Below are positions 1 to 10,190 of a DNA stretch of 46,218 nt, piece by piece; the stretch's first letter is position 1; the number at the start of each line of letters is the position of its first letter. Location: positions 1-46,218 of the forward strand of contig JACAEO010000022.1 in assembly GCA_013388805.1 (NCBI GenBank), in the 5' to 3' direction. The notes below the pieces were generated by a model, which saw only the letters and a list, made by a program, of their open reading frames with translations, was not told the DNA's origin and did not search any database. The translations under genes and the position numbers were made by a program. Source of the stretch: Chloroflexota bacterium. GTDB taxonomy: Bacteria; Chloroflexota; Chloroflexia; Chloroflexales; Chloroflexaceae.

Positions 1-276
1 CAGCTTCGCTGGCAGAAACTGCCAACACAACGACATGTTCGCCTGTCGCGTGGCAGCCGTCGCCCTGCCAGGGGCGTATCTTGATGCGTATGGGCGTAGT
101 CGCCCCATACCCCACTGCAGGAGGCAGACGTTGCACGATCCTGCCGGCAAACCCGGGTACGCGCGCCGTGGGCAAAACGGCGTTTGCCAGCAGGATCGTT
201 GCACAAGCCCTGGCTTGCACGATCCATACTGGGCGGATTTGCGGCTATACTATGCGCGTCGATCACTGGAGTCAGC
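1..276. other. Repeat-rich leader upstream of glycosyltransferase gene
   Basis: No convincing gene is seen here. The stretch holds two short hairpins with the same stem (TGGCAG/CTGCCA at 10-24 and 51-70) and a long inverted repeat at 130-204. A TATACT box at 246-251 lies 26 bases before the likely GTG start, but there is no good -35 at normal spacing. The open frames of about 80 codons in this stretch overlap each other and the repeats, so I do not call them genes. Confidence 0.55.
130..204. repeat. Interspersed inverted repeat, copy 1
   Basis: Arms 130-152 and 182-204 are near-perfect inverted repeats sharing a CGATCCTGC-GGCAAAC core. They enclose a GGGTACGCG...GTGGGCAA segment. A diverged relative with the same order of blocks (GGCAAAC, GGGTACGCG, GTGGGCAA, GCCAGCAGGATCGTT) is found at 21390-21476. 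Both copies lie in intergenic DNA upstream of a TATACT box (246 and 21536). This is a dispersed palindromic repeat of unknown function, perhaps folded as RNA or a small mobile repeat. Confidence 0.6.
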
Positions 277-1365
277 GTGAGCTCACTGCGCATCGCCCTG
301 TTGGATTCGTGGCTACAGCAGGTGGTTGAGGGCAGCGGCACCGCCGCGGCCATCGGCGGCCTGGGCGTGGCCCTGCGCGCCCGCGGCCATCACGTGGCCC
401 GTATTGGCCCCATGACGCCCTGGCCTGCATCACTCACCGCCCGGCGGCTACTCTTCAACCTGCAACTGCCGGCACTGCTGCGTGCCCTGCGCTACGACCT
501 GCTCGTCGGGTTCGATATCGACGGCTTCCTGGTGGCGCGCCGCGCGCCCGCACCCTATGTCTGCAGCGTCAAGGGCGTGATCGCCGAGGAGTTGCTCCAC
601 GAGCGCGGCCAGGTTCGCCGGCTGCTCTGGTCGCTCTCACGGCTCGAGCGGATCAACGCCCGCGGCGCCCCGCTGGTGCTCACCACCAGCGACTACTGCC
701 GCCAGCGCATCGGCCACCACTACGGCGTGCCGGCCACGCGGGTGCGCCTCGTGCCCGAGGGCATCGACCTGGCCCGCTGGCGGCGCCTGCTCGACGCCCC
801 CGGCGGGCCGACCCGCGGAGCGCAAACCATCCTGTGTGTCGCCCGCCAGTACCCGCGGAAGCATATCGCCGACCTGCTCCACGCCTTTGCCAGGCTGCGC
901 TGCAACTTCCCGGACGCGCGCCTGGTGATCATTGGTGATGGGCCCGAGCACCTGCGCCTGCGCGCCCTCGCCACCGAGCTCGAGCTCGGCGCTGCGGTGT
1001 TGTTCCTCGGCGCGCTGCCCGACGACGACGCGGTGGTGGCCTGGTACCGGCGCGCCACGATCTTCTGCCTGCCGAGCGTACAGGAGGGCTTCGGTATTGT
1101 CTTTCTTGAGGCCATGGCTGCCGGCCTGCCGATCGTTGCTACGACGGCTGCCGCGGTGCCCGAGGTGGTGCCCCACGGCCAGGCCGGCACCCTCGTGCCG
1201 CCCGGCGACGTGCCAGCCCTCAGCGCCGCCCTGGCCGACCTGCTGGCGCGCCCGGCGCTCCGCGCCGCCTATGGCGCGTTCGGGCGCGAGTACGTTGGCC
1301 AGTACGACTGGAACCGCGTCGCCGATCAGTTCCTCGGCGCCGTCGCTGACCAGTTGACGAGCTGA
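277..1365 (+). CDS. GT-B fold family 4 glycosyltransferase
   Basis: The protein is a 362-residue retaining glycosyltransferase of the GT4 type, which transfers a sugar from a nucleotide-sugar donor, probably to a lipid or polysaccharide precursor at the cytoplasmic face. The C-terminal half has the family hallmarks: LCVARQYPRKHIADLL (donor-binding domain start), LVIIGDGPE, and the EX7E pair EGFGIVFLE with Glu at about 270 and 278, followed by a glycine-rich LVPPGD loop. The N-terminal half begins MSSLRIALLDSW, with a small-residue loop (EGSGTAAAIGGLG) typical of the acceptor domain. I chose the GTG at 277 over upstream starts because GGAG lies five bases before it and because residues encoded upstream do not resemble the fold. 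No neighbouring polysaccharide genes are in the window, so the acceptor is unknown. Confidence 0.85.
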   Translation: MSSLRIALLDSWLQQVVEGSGTAAAIGGLGVALRARGHHVARIGPMTPWPASLTARRLLFNLQLPALLRALRYDLLVGFDIDGFLVARRAPAPYVCSVKGVIAEELLHERGQVRRLLWSLSRLERINARGAPLVLTTSDYCRQRIGHHYGVPATRVRLVPEGIDLARWRRLLDAPGGPTRGAQTILCVARQYPRKHIADLLHAFARLRCNFPDARLVIIGDGPEHLRLRALATELELGAAVLFLGALPDDDAVVAWYRRATIFCLPSVQEGFGIVFLEAMAAGLPIVATTAAAVPEVVPHGQAGTLVPPGDVPALSAALADLLARPALRAAYGAFGREYVGQYDWNRVADQFLGAVADQLTS

Positions 1366-1486
1366 GACGCCCCTGCCACGCGCCGCCCCATCACCCCGCT
1401 CTGGCGCATGGTGAAGCCTGATCGCAGCCCTGAGCGCCCCCGTGCCATCACACGTCGGGGCCGCCTGATAACGCGACATAAAATCC

Positions 1487-1515
1487 TTGACGCGCATCCG
1501 TTGCGTTGTTATAAT
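1487..1515 (+). promoter_or_regulatory. Sigma-70-type promoter for prkA operon
   Basis: TTGACG at 1487-1492 and TATAAT at 1510-1515 are separated by 17 bases, close to consensus. Transcription would start near 1522 and leave a leader of about 290 bases before prkA. Confidence 0.7.
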
Positions 1516-1809
1516 GCACGCACCTGAAACATCAGGCACTCCTCACGAAGACTCCCAGAGATCCAAAGCTGTATAGTCGTCGCGCGGTGGGGGCAGCCCT
1601 GGCGTCGCCTCCAGGCAACCGCTATACACGGCCCGCGCGACCGCAGCACAGCCCGAGATCGCACGCCTGCACGTTAGCAACACCGCCCGCTGGCACCACG
1701 ACCGATTGCACGCCAGGCCCACGGCGCACGTCGCGCGGCGGTCTATCTGCCCTATCACCCTGGCACGATGCCGGGATAGGCAGCGTCCCTCAGCAGGAGG
1801 AAAGTGTCC
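1516..1809 (+). promoter_or_regulatory. Long 5' leader of prkA
   Basis: This is the rest of the 1366-1809 gap between the glycosyltransferase and prkA. It has no convincing gene. It ends with a strong ribosome binding site, AGGAGG at 1795-1800. The leader is long enough to hold regulatory RNA structure, but I recognise no known riboswitch. Confidence 0.4.
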
Positions 1810-3897
1810 ATGTCCACAGCTACCGGCACGGAGTTGATGCAGCTTCTCGGCGAGATCCACGATCGCAAGCAGTTCTTGCAACTTAACTGGCGCGGAACGT
1901 TTGCTGATTACCTGGATCTGGTTGCGCGTGACCCGAAGGTGACACGCAACGCCTTCCAGCGCATCTACGACATGATTATGTCGTATGGCACGGAAGAGTT
2001 CATTGACGCCAAGAAGCGCTTGATCCGCTACAAATTTTTTTCGGATCAGAGCTTCGATGGCGATGATGCGATCTTCGGGCTCGAAGTCCCGTTGATGCGC
2101 CTGGTTAACTTCTTCAAGGGCGCCGCCAAGGGCTATGGCACCGAGAAGCGCGTGCTGCTGCTCCACGGCCCGGTCGGCTCGTCGAAGTCGACGATTGTGC
2201 GCCGGCTCAAGAAGGGCCTCGAGCACTATTCGAAGACCGATGAGGGCGCGCTCTATACCTACGACTGGTATCTGGGCCAGATCGATGACCCGGCAAGCTT
2301 TGACTGGCGCCAGGTGCCCGAGAGCGAATGGGAGCGCTGCCCGATGCACGAGGAGCCGCTGCATCTGGTGCCAGCCGAGTACCGTGAGCGCTTCCTGGCC
2401 CAGCTCAATGCGGATCGCCCGCTGGAGGAGCAGGTGCGCATCGAGGGCGATCTCTGCCCGGTCTGCCGCTATCACTTCCGCGAGCTCATGCGCCGCTACG
2501 ATGGCGACTGGGTCAGTGTGATGCGCCACGTGCGCGTGCGCCGCCTGGTCTTCAGCGAGCAGGATCGCGTCGGCATCGGTACGTTCCAGCCCAAGGATGA
2601 GAAGAACCAGGACTCCACCGAGCTTACCGGCGATATCAACTATCGCAAGATCGCCATCTATGGCTCCGACTCGGACCCCCGGGCCTTCAACTTCGACGGC
2701 GAATTCAATATTGCTAATCGTGGCATTATCGAGTTCGTTGAGATGCTCAAGCTCGATGTCGCATTCCTCTACGATTTGCTCGGCGCTTCCCAGGAGCATC
2801 GCATTAAGTCGAAGAAGTTTGCCCAGACCGATATCGATGAGGTGATTATCGGCCATACCAACGAGCCTGAGTATCGCCGCCTCGAGAACAATGAGTTCAT
2901 GGAGGCGCTCAAGGACCGCACCGTCCGGATTGATATCCCCTATGTCACCCGCCTGCGCGACGAGGAGCGCATCTACCAGCGCGACTTTAACCGTAAGAAG
3001 GTGCGCGTCCATATCGCCCCCCATACCCTGGAGGTCGCTGCGATGTGGGCGGTGCTTACCCGCCTTGAGGATCCGAAGAAGCCTAATCTGACCTTGCTGC
3101 AGAAGCTCAAGCTCTACAATGGCAAGACCCTGCCGGGCTTCACCGAGGATAATATTAAGGAACTGCGCAAGGAGGCGGTGCGCGAAGGGATGGAGGGTAT
3201 CTCCGCGCGCTATATCCAGGATAAGATCTCGAATGCGCTCGTCACCAATCAGGAAGAGGGCTATATCAACCCCTTCATGGTGATCAATGAGCTCGAGAGC
3301 GGGCTGAAGAACCACGCGCTGATTAACTCCGAGGACGACCGCAAACGCTATCGCGACCTGCTGGCGGTGGTGCGCGAGGAGTATACCGAGATCGTGAAGA
3401 ACGAGGTGCAGCGCGCCATCTCCGCCGATGAGGAGGCGATCAAGCGCCTCTGCGGCAACTATATCGACAATATCAAGGCCTATACCCAGCGCGAGAAGGT
3501 GCGCAATCGCTACACCGGCCAGTATGAGGAGCCCGATGAGCGGCTGATGCGTAGCATCGAGGAGAAGATCGATATCCCCGAGAGCCGCAAGGACGATTTC
3601 CGTCGCGAGATCATGAACTATATCGGCGCGCTGGCGATCGAGGGCAAGACCTTCGATTATCGCACCAATGAGCGCTTGCATAAGGCGCTCGAATTGAAGC
3701 TGTTCGAGGACCAGAAGGATAGCATCAAGCTTACTTCGCTCGTCTCCCGCGTGATCGATAAGGATACGCAGGAGAAGATCGATGTGGTCAAGGCTCGCCT
3801 GATCCGCGACTTTGGCTACAATGAGCAGAGCGCCACCGATGTGCTCAACTACGTGGCCTCGATCTTCGCCCGCGGCGATACTAAGGGTAATTACTGA
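1810..3897 (+). CDS. prkA: PrkA family serine protein kinase (AAA+)
   Basis: PrkA/YeaG proteins couple an N-terminal AAA+ core to a C-terminal kinase-like region and act with YhbH/YeaH and SpoVR/YcgB in starvation, stress or sporulation responses. The 695-residue length fits the family. The Walker A loop GPVGSSKST lies near residue 120, followed by [10 protein letters not shown] and [19 protein letters not shown], which are characteristic of the family. The sequence continues through [12 protein letters not shown] and [20 protein letters not shown]. Two in-frame starts are possible, GTG 1804 and ATG 1810. ATG 1810 sits nine bases after AGGAGG and is preferred. A consensus promoter lies 295 bases upstream. 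The yhbH homologue follows after a perfect hairpin. The assignment is firm; the physiological substrate is not visible from sequence. Confidence 0.95.
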   Translation: MSTATGTELMQLLGEIHDRKQFLQLNWRGTFADYLDLVARDPKVTRNAFQRIYDMIMSYGTEEFIDAKKRLIRYKFFSDQSFDGDDAIFGLEVPLMRLVNFFKGAAKGYGTEKRVLLLHGPVGSSKSTIVRRLKKGLEHYSKTDEGALYTYDWYLGQIDDPASFDWRQVPESEWERCPMHEEPLHLVPAEYRERFLAQLNADRPLEEQVRIEGDLCPVCRYHFRELMRRYDGDWVSVMRHVRVRRLVFSEQDRVGIGTFQPKDEKNQDSTELTGDINYRKIAIYGSDSDPRAFNFDGEFNIANRGIIEFVEMLKLDVAFLYDLLGASQEHRIKSKKFAQTDIDEVIIGHTNEPEYRRLENNEFMEALKDRTVRIDIPYVTRLRDEERIYQRDFNRKKVRVHIAPHTLEVAAMWAVLTRLEDPKKPNLTLLQKLKLYNGKTLPGFTEDNIKELRKEAVREGMEGISARYIQDKISNALVTNQEEGYINPFMVINELESGLKNHALINSEDDRKRYRDLLAVVREEYTEIVKNEVQRAISADEEAIKRLCGNYIDNIKAYTQREKVRNRYTGQYEEPDERLMRSIEEKIDIPESRKDDFRREIMNYIGALAIEGKTFDYRTNERLHKALELKLFEDQKDSIKLTSLVSRVIDKDTQEKIDVVKARLIRDFGYNEQSATDVLNYVASIFARGDTKGNY

Positions 3898-3911
3898 TCT
3901 GAAGCAGTGCA

Positions 3912-3948
3912 CCCCATAGCGACGATCCAGCGGATCGTCGCTATGGGG
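3912..3948. repeat. Perfect 17-bp inverted repeat between prkA and yhbH
   Basis: Arms 3912-3928 and 3932-3948 are exact reverse complements around a three-base AGC loop. The structure begins 15 bases after the prkA stop and ends 16 bases before the preferred yhbH start. There is no T-run, so it looks like an mRNA processing or stability hairpin, or a partial attenuator, rather than a standard terminator. Confidence 0.85.
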
Positions 3949-3963
3949 CGTATCGAGACCCCT

Positions 3964-5073
3964 ATGTCGATGAAACGCGTCGACCGCGACCTCGGGCGCT
4001 TTCGCCAGATTGTTCGCGGCAAGATCAAGAAAGACCTGCGCAAGTATATGTCGCAGGGCGAGATGATCGGGCGGCAGGGGAAACGCTTCGTCAGCATCCC
4101 TGTCCCCCAGATCGATATCCCCCAGTTCCGCTATGGCGCCAGACAGGGCGGCGGCGTTGGCCAGGGTGACGGCGATGTCGGCGACCCGATTGCGCAGGGC
4201 GATGGCCAGTCCGGCCAGGGCCAGGCCGGCTCGGAGCCCGGCCAGCACGTGCTCGAGGTCGATATCTCGCTTGAGGAGTTGGCGGCGATCCTCGGCGAGG
4301 AGTTGCAACTGCCCAATATTCAACCAAAGGGTAAGAAGAATATCGTTAGCGAGAAGGATAAGTATAGCGGCATCCGCCGCACCGGCCCGAATTCGCTGCG
4401 CCATTTCAAACGGACCTACCGCGAGGCGCTGCGCCGCCAGATCTCTGCCGGTGATTATGATGATGCCAACCCGATCGTTGTTCCGATCCGCGAGGATATG
4501 CGCTATCGCTCCTGGAAGGAGACGATGCTCCCCGAGAGCAATGCGGTGATCATCTATATGATGGACGTCTCTGGCTCGATGGGTACTGAGCAGAAGGAGC
4601 TGGTGCGTATTACTGCCTTCTGGATCGAGACCTGGCTGCGCTCACAGTATAAAGAGATCGATATTCGTTATATCGTGCACGATGCAGCGGCGAAAGAGGT
4701 CGACCAGGAAACGTTCTACCATATCCGCGAAGGCGGCGGTACGAAGATCTCGTCGGCCTATAAGCTCTGCAATCGCCTGATCGATGAACGCTATCCCGCC
4801 GATGAGTGGAATATCTATCCCTTCCACTTCTCTGATGGCGATAATTGGGGTGGCGGCGATACCCGTGAGTGTATCGAGTTGCTGAAGAAGGAACTGCTGC
4901 CCAAGGCGAATCTGTTCTGCTATGGGCAGGTGCGCTCGCTCTACGGCTCCGGCCGCTTCGCCCATGACCTCGAGGAGTACCTCGGGGGCGATGAGCGGAT
5001 CGTGATCTCTGAGATCGCTGAACGCGACGATATCTACGATACGATCCGCGACTTCCTCGGTAAGGGTAAGTGA
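3964..5073 (+). CDS. yhbH: YhbH/YeaH family protein (DUF444, VWA-like)
   Basis: This DUF444 protein is the usual partner encoded beside PrkA. At 369 residues it is close to the family length. It starts [20 protein letters not shown], then a KKDLRKYM segment, a [10 protein letters not shown] strand, a low-complexity Gly/Gln linker ([12 protein letters not shown] and so on), and a VWA-like domain. That domain carries the metal-ion-dependent adhesion motif DVSGSMG, then [17 protein letters not shown] and [14 protein letters not shown]. The open frame extends upstream to 3907, but the extension is encoded by the 3912-3948 hairpin, so ATG 3964 (or ATG 3970) is the likely start. The ribosome binding site is weak, which suggests translational dependence on prkA or on the hairpin. 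Confidence 0.92.
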   Translation: MSMKRVDRDLGRFRQIVRGKIKKDLRKYMSQGEMIGRQGKRFVSIPVPQIDIPQFRYGARQGGGVGQGDGDVGDPIAQGDGQSGQGQAGSEPGQHVLEVDISLEELAAILGEELQLPNIQPKGKKNIVSEKDKYSGIRRTGPNSLRHFKRTYREALRRQISAGDYDDANPIVVPIREDMRYRSWKETMLPESNAVIIYMMDVSGSMGTEQKELVRITAFWIETWLRSQYKEIDIRYIVHDAAAKEVDQETFYHIREGGGTKISSAYKLCNRLIDERYPADEWNIYPFHFSDGDNWGGGDTRECIELLKKELLPKANLFCYGQVRSLYGSGRFAHDLEEYLGGDERIVISEIAERDDIYDTIRDFLGKGK

Positions 5074-5178
5074 TCTGCCCCTGGCGGGACCGGCCGCGGT
5101 GGCCGCCCGCCGCCCTCCCTGGGCAATTCGCCGCTCGCACCACGCGGCCCTCACGCGCAGAGGGCCGCCGTTGATCCA

Positions 5179-7425
5179 ATGGTGCTGAAAGATACTGCTA
5201 CCGCGATACCGGCGCCTCCGCAACGCCGCGCTGCTGGCGCGATGCGCGCCGGCTTCTTCGCGCGACGTAACGTTCCCGCCCTGCTCCTTGGCCTGCTGAG
5301 CCTGGCCCTCACCGTGGCCTACTATGCCACATCGTATCACGCCTACATCCGCGCCGATGACCGTATCCGTGGGCTCTTTGTTGGCTTTCAGTCGCTCGAA
5401 GGTGAGCGGACCGGCCAGCCCTATCGCTGGACGATGGGCGCAGGTACGCTCTGCCTCCCCGCCAGCGGGCTGACCAGGCCACGCGTGGCCCTGGACCTCC
5501 ACCTGCTCGGCAGCGCTGTCACCGCCGGTAGTGCTGCGCAGCCCATCGACCACGCCACGCTCAATGTGGATACGCTGGCCCTGCCCTTCCGTGTCGCGCC
5601 TGAGAGCCGTACCTATCACCTGCTGCTCCCCCCGTCTGCCCGCGGTGGCCCGCTCTGCGTGACGCTCACGAGCGCCACCGTTGACCCGGCAGGAACCGGC
5701 CGGGTCGTGGGCGTCGGGTTCCGTTCGATCGGCCTGCGCGCGCTCGAACGCGGGAGCCTGCCGCCGCCTGGCCAGCTGCTCGTCAACCTCTGGCTGAGCG
5801 TGGGCGGCTACTGGCTGCTCCGCCGGAGTGGCCTGCCCCGCCAGCTGGCCTTCCCGCTCGTGCTCGGCCTGGCGGCCGTCCTTGGCGCCGGGCTGATCAG
5901 CGGCGCGATCCGCCTTGCCCCCGACCTGCCCTACTGGAGCGCCTTTGCGGCCATTACGCTCGCGCTGCTGCTCGCTGCGCTGCGCACCTACCAGTGGGCC
6001 GCCCTCCGCCTTGCCCCCTGGCAATGCGAATTGCTCGGCGTGACGCTCATTCTGGCCCTACTGAGCCTCGGCTGGTATGTGCTCGCCCAGCGCGACGGCT
6101 ACCTCTGGCCCTTCCCGCTGATGGCGCGCGCCGGCAGCGCCTTCGGCTGGGGTGTGCTGCCCGCGACCTTGCTCTTCGCCGCCTTCGCCGCGATCGTCGT
6201 TGGCTGGCTGCGCGCCCCGGCGCCACCCCCCGCCTGGCAGGCCGTCGGCCTCAGTGGCCTCGCCGCCGCCAGCCTGCCCGCCAGCCTCAAGATCGGCCTG
6301 CGTGGCTATGAGACGCTCTTCCAGACCTTCGCCGCCCAGGAGGGCAACTATATTCAGGACGTGCCCCGCGTCGGCAATGATCCGCTGGGCTTCCTGCGCG
6401 CCTATGTGGCGCTTATGCCCGACCTGGCCCTGCATAACAAGACCCATCCGCCCGGCAGCACGCTGTTCCTCTGGCTGGTTGAGCGCCTGCTCGGCCCTGG
6501 CCCCGCACCTGCCGGCTGGGTGGTGATCACGCTGGCCGCCCTGGGCGTCTGGCCGACCTACCACCTGACCCGCGACCTGCTCGGCCCCCGCGCCGCCGCC
6601 CTGGCTGCCGCCCTCTACGCCCTGCTGCCGGCCTTTATGATCTATGCGGCCACCGCAATGGACGCGCTCTTCGCTACCGTGCTGGCCTGGGCGATCGCTG
6701 CTCTCTACCGCGCCCTGGTGATCCGTGACCAACCCGCGGCGCCCGTGGGACCGCAACTCCTCGCCGCCGCCGCGGCCGGCGCATGGATCGCCCTCGGGCT
6801 CATGGTTACCTTCACGACGCTGATGCTCGCCCTGCTGGCGCTGGCCCTCGTGGCCCGCCGCATCGCCGTGGGTCCGCGCCGCCGCGCCGATGCGCTGCGC
6901 TGGGCGGCGACCGGCGGCGTGATCGGTGGGACCGTGCTGCTGCTGCTCGGCGCCCTCTGGGCCGCGACGGGGTACAACAGTGTGGCCGCATTCTTCAGCG
7001 GCGTTGCCAACAACCGGCTCGACGTCACGGCCCGCATCTCGCCCCTGGGCCTGTCGAGCTACCTGTTCTTCCTGGCGGTGAATGCCGTCGCCTTCGGCTG
7101 GTTCCTGGGGCCATGGCTGATCTACCGGCTCGGCCGGAGCACCCGGCTGCATCTCAGCCGCATCAGCGCCGGGCAGGATCGGCCCGCCGATAGCCTCGCG
7201 ATCGGCCTGGCCGCCCTGCTGCTGGGCATGCTCTTCTCGGGGCTCTTCTACCGCGAGATCGAGCGGGTGTGGCTCTTCAGCCATATCCTTGTCGCCGCCG
7301 TGCTCGCAGATGGTATGATGGATCAATCCGACCGGCGCAGCAGGCTCACGCTGGCGGCCGTGCTCATGACTGTTCTCTTTGTTCACAGTGTCATCTTCCG
7401 TGCCGCCCTGCGCGTCTCGTGGTAG
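5179..7425 (+). CDS. Polytopic membrane glycosyltransferase-like protein
   Basis: This is a 748-residue integral membrane protein. It has an N-terminal membrane segment (about 30-52), an extracytoplasmic beta-rich region (about 65-190), then many hydrophobic helices. The loop KTHPPGSTLFLWLVERLLG resembles the loop of GT-C fold polyprenyl-phosphate-sugar transferases (PMT/ArnT-like), which transfer sugars from lipid carriers on the outer membrane face. A DRIRG-type acidic loop precedes it. ATG 5179 is used; ATG 5242 is an alternative because the membrane segment begins just after it. The gene lies between yhbH and spoVR, genes that normally work together, with 13 bases to spoVR. It is therefore probably co-transcribed. 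Substrate unknown; the family call is by motif only. Confidence 0.7.
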   Translation: MVLKDTATAIPAPPQRRAAGAMRAGFFARRNVPALLLGLLSLALTVAYYATSYHAYIRADDRIRGLFVGFQSLEGERTGQPYRWTMGAGTLCLPASGLTRPRVALDLHLLGSAVTAGSAAQPIDHATLNVDTLALPFRVAPESRTYHLLLPPSARGGPLCVTLTSATVDPAGTGRVVGVGFRSIGLRALERGSLPPPGQLLVNLWLSVGGYWLLRRSGLPRQLAFPLVLGLAAVLGAGLISGAIRLAPDLPYWSAFAAITLALLLAALRTYQWAALRLAPWQCELLGVTLILALLSLGWYVLAQRDGYLWPFPLMARAGSAFGWGVLPATLLFAAFAAIVVGWLRAPAPPPAWQAVGLSGLAAASLPASLKIGLRGYETLFQTFAAQEGNYIQDVPRVGNDPLGFLRAYVALMPDLALHNKTHPPGSTLFLWLVERLLGPGPAPAGWVVITLAALGVWPTYHLTRDLLGPRAAALAAALYALLPAFMIYAATAMDALFATVLAWAIAALYRALVIRDQPAAPVGPQLLAAAAAGAWIALGLMVTFTTLMLALLALALVARRIAVGPRRRADALRWAATGGVIGGTVLLLLGALWAATGYNSVAAFFSGVANNRLDVTARISPLGLSSYLFFLAVNAVAFGWFLGPWLIYRLGRSTRLHLSRISAGQDRPADSLAIGLAALLLGMLFSGLFYREIERVWLFSHILVAAVLADGMMDQSDRRSRLTLAAVLMTVLFVHSVIFRAALRVSW

Positions 7426-7437
7426 GAGTAAGAAGCT

Positions 7438-10134
7438 ATGAAAAACACTCGCCTTCCCGCTCAACTTGAAGCTGCTCGTGAAGAGATCGAGCGCATTGCC
7501 CGTGATTATGGCCTCGATTTCTTCCCGATCATCTATGAGGTGCTCGATTATCGCACGCTCTATGAGACGGCTGCCTTCGGCGGCTTCCCAACCCGCTACC
7601 CCCACTGGCGCTTCGGTATGGAGTTCGACCAGTTGCTTAAGGGCCACGTCTGGGCAGGCAGCACGATCTATGAGATGGTGATCAATACCAATCCCTCGTA
7701 TGCCTATCTGCTCGAGGGTAATGAAGATGTGACCCAGAAGATGGTCATGGCCCACGTCACTGGCCATGTCGATTTCTTCAAGCACAATATGTGGTTTGCC
7801 CACACCAATCGCAAGATGCTGGACGCTATGGCTAATCACGCTACCCGCATCCAGCGCATCATCGATCGGGTAGGCTATGATATCGTCGAAGATTTCATCG
7901 ATACCTGCCTCTCACTCGAGAATCTGATTGACTACCACTCGCCCTACATCCGGCGCCCTGAGGCCCAGAGCCATAAGCCCATTGTTGGCGACGATGACCC
8001 TGAGGTCGTTGAGGGGCTCAAGGTTGAGCGCGAGTATATGCGCGAGTTCATCAATCCGCCTGAGTACCTCGAAGCCCAGCGCCAGAAGCTCGAGAGCGAG
8101 CGCGCCCGACAGCGCCGCTTCCCCGAGAACCCGCAGAAGGATATCCTGCTCTTCCTCATGAACTACGCCCCCCTCGAGCGCTGGCAGCATACCGTGCTCG
8201 AGATTGTGCGCGATGAGGCCTACTACTTCGCCCCCCAGGGGATGACCAAAATACTGAACGAAGGATGGGCCTGTTTGACACCTCATTCCTTATTGTACTG
8301 CGGAAAAGGGCTTGTCACGATAGAAGAGATTGTAAAAAATAAAATCGCGACAACGGTCAGCGATGGTACAGAAGCGCAGCAGATCTACGACTGGGCGATC
8401 TTCAAGGATTACCCGACGGTGACGATCCGGACGCGGCGTGGCCTGAAGCTCGAGGGCTCGGTCAACCACCGGGTGCAGCTCCCCGATGGTAGCTGGCGCC
8501 GCCTTGATGAACTGCAGCCCGGCGACCGGGTGCGCATCAGTGGTGGACAGCGCCTCTGGGCCCGCGAGGTTGTGCGGCTGGATTGGCAGCCGCAGGCCCG
8601 CCGTACCCTCGCCGATATCGCCGCCCAGGCCGAGGTCTCCCCCACCATCGTCCAGCGCTTCCGCCAGGGCCAGCATACCCTCTTCGACGATACCCTGGCC
8701 CCGCTGGTCGCCGCCTACAGCGAGGCCCATGCCCTGCCTGGCACGCCCACCGGCCGTCGCACGCCGATCCGCGTCCCGGAGCTTGTCGATGAGCGCCTGG
8801 CCGCCTTCCTTGGCTACCTCTGCGGCGATGGCCATATCAGCGAGGTGAAACGTACGATCGGCCTGACGACTGGCGATGAGGAGCAGGCCCAGACCTTCGC
8901 CAATCTGGTCAGTTCGCTCTTTGGCCTCGAAGCCACCTGGCGCAAGGATGGCAACCGCTGGCGGATCAGCTTCTCCTCACGGGATGTCGAGGACTTCCTC
9001 AAGCACCTCGGCCTCAAGACCGGTGTGGCCGCCCGCGTCAAGTGCGTCCCCGACGTTATCCTGCGCTCGCCCGAGCCAGTGGTCGCCAGCTTCCTGCGTG
9101 CGCTCTACGACTGCGATGGCTACGCCGGCGACGCCGGCGTCATCCTCTCTACCAGCAGTGAGCGCATGGGCGAACTGGTCCAACTGCTCCTGCTTAACTT
9201 CGGCATCCTCTCCACCCGCCGCCTCCAGCGCGATGGCTGCTGGCATGTCCACACTGCGGGCCGCTCGACCGTCGACTTCTACATGCGCATCGGCTTTGGC
9301 CTTGAGCGCAAGCAGACCGCGCTCGGCCAGTACATCGAAGCCCGCCGCTGGTTCAAGGCCGAAGTATGGAGCGATGAGATCGTCGCTATCGAACATGGCC
9401 GTAGCGATGTCTACGACATCTCCGTGACCGACACCCATCGCTACGCCGCCCAGGGCTTCATCAACCACAATAGCTACTGGCACTCGACGATCATGACCCA
9501 GAAGGTCGCCTCGGCTGCCGAGATTGTCTCCTTCGCCGACCTGCACTCCGGCGTGGTCGCCACCGGCGGCGGGCGCCTCAACCCCTACAAACTCGGCCTC
9601 GAACTGCTGCGCGATGTCGAAGACCGCTGGAACAAAGGCAAGTTCGGCAAGGAGTACGAAGAGTGCGAGGACATCGCCGCTAAGCGGACCTGGGATCGGC
9701 AGCTCGGCCTCGGGCGCCAGAAGATCTTCGAGATCCGCAAACTCTACAACGACGTCACCTTCATCGATGAATTCCTCACCCCCGAGTTCGTCCTGGAGAA
9801 TAAGCTCTTCACCTTCCGCTACAATCGTGATACCGATCTCTACGAGATCGCCTCGCGCGAGTTCCGTGAGATCAAGGAAAAGTTGCTCTTTCGCCTGACC
9901 AACTTCGGCCAGCCCTTCATCTACGTCGAAGACGGTAATTACAACAACCGCGGCGAAATGTATCTGCGCCACCGCCACGAAGGGGTGGACCTGAAGATGG
10001 ACTACGCCCGCGATACGATGCGCAATCTGCACAAGATCTGGACTCGCCCCGTCCATCTCGAAACCGTTATCGATGACAAGAAGCGCCTGCTCTCCTTTGA
10101 CGGCAGCGACTTCTCCGAGCGGCGGATCGACTAG
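7438..10134 (+). CDS. spoVR: SpoVR family protein interrupted by an intein
   Basis: The precursor has 898 residues. Residues 1-278 plus 679-898 make a 498-residue SpoVR/YcgB protein. It opens with [20 protein letters not shown], then [16 protein letters not shown] and [20 protein letters not shown], and after the intein [10 protein letters not shown], typical of the family. The host sequence is broken between NEGWA and SYWHS, a stretch normally continuous as NEGWASYWH in SpoVR proteins. Splicing would rejoin Ala278 to Ser679. SpoVR partners PrkA and YhbH in stress and sporulation programmes; its molecular activity is not firmly established. The frame is intact throughout, so a full precursor can be made. 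An RBS-like GGAGTAAG precedes ATG 7438. Confidence 0.95.
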   Translation: MKNTRLPAQLEAAREEIERIARDYGLDFFPIIYEVLDYRTLYETAAFGGFPTRYPHWRFGMEFDQLLKGHVWAGSTIYEMVINTNPSYAYLLEGNEDVTQKMVMAHVTGHVDFFKHNMWFAHTNRKMLDAMANHATRIQRIIDRVGYDIVEDFIDTCLSLENLIDYHSPYIRRPEAQSHKPIVGDDDPEVVEGLKVEREYMREFINPPEYLEAQRQKLESERARQRRFPENPQKDILLFLMNYAPLERWQHTVLEIVRDEAYYFAPQGMTKILNEGWACLTPHSLLYCGKGLVTIEEIVKNKIATTVSDGTEAQQIYDWAIFKDYPTVTIRTRRGLKLEGSVNHRVQLPDGSWRRLDELQPGDRVRISGGQRLWAREVVRLDWQPQARRTLADIAAQAEVSPTIVQRFRQGQHTLFDDTLAPLVAAYSEAHALPGTPTGRRTPIRVPELVDERLAAFLGYLCGDGHISEVKRTIGLTTGDEEQAQTFANLVSSLFGLEATWRKDGNRWRISFSSRDVEDFLKHLGLKTGVAARVKCVPDVILRSPEPVVASFLRALYDCDGYAGDAGVILSTSSERMGELVQLLLLNFGILSTRRLQRDGCWHVHTAGRSTVDFYMRIGFGLERKQTALGQYIEARRWFKAEVWSDEIVAIEHGRSDVYDISVTDTHRYAAQGFINHNSYWHSTIMTQKVASAAEIVSFADLHSGVVATGGGRLNPYKLGLELLRDVEDRWNKGKFGKEYEECEDIAAKRTWDRQLGLGRQKIFEIRKLYNDVTFIDEFLTPEFVLENKLFTFRYNRDTDLYEIASREFREIKEKLLFRLTNFGQPFIYVEDGNYNNRGEMYLRHRHEGVDLKMDYARDTMRNLHKIWTRPVHLETVIDDKKRLLSFDGSDFSERRID
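8272..9471 (+). mobile_element. Intein with LAGLIDADG homing endonuclease in SpoVR
   Basis: The intein spans precursor residues 279-678 (400 residues). Block A starts [13 protein letters not shown] with the nucleophilic Cys. The block B region is [12 protein letters not shown], where Ser stands in place of the usual Thr of TxxH. The endonuclease has two LAGLIDADG-type helices, [11 protein letters not shown] at about 456-466 and [13 protein letters not shown] at about 551-563. A small helical insert with helix-turn-helix-like spacing ([18 protein letters not shown]) lies before them. Block F is [16 protein letters not shown] and block G is FINHN, followed by extein Ser. All catalytic splice residues appear present. 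The first hundred or so bases are noticeably AT-richer than the rest. Confidence 0.95.
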
Positions 10135-10190
10135 AGCGCCCGAAGCGTATTCCGGCGACGCTCTGCGCGCGGCGAGGCGGCGAGGACGCA

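Noticed and set aside
1543-4404. Very long minus-strand open frame over prkA and yhbH
   Set aside because: It is antisense to two clear genes with strong family motifs; codon bias in GC-rich genes leaves the opposite strand open. Its translation is low in complexity and resembles no protein.
4642-7839. Long minus-strand frames across yhbH, the membrane glycosyltransferase and spoVR
   Set aside because: Shadows of well supported plus-strand genes, with compositionally odd Gly/Gln/Glu-rich translations.
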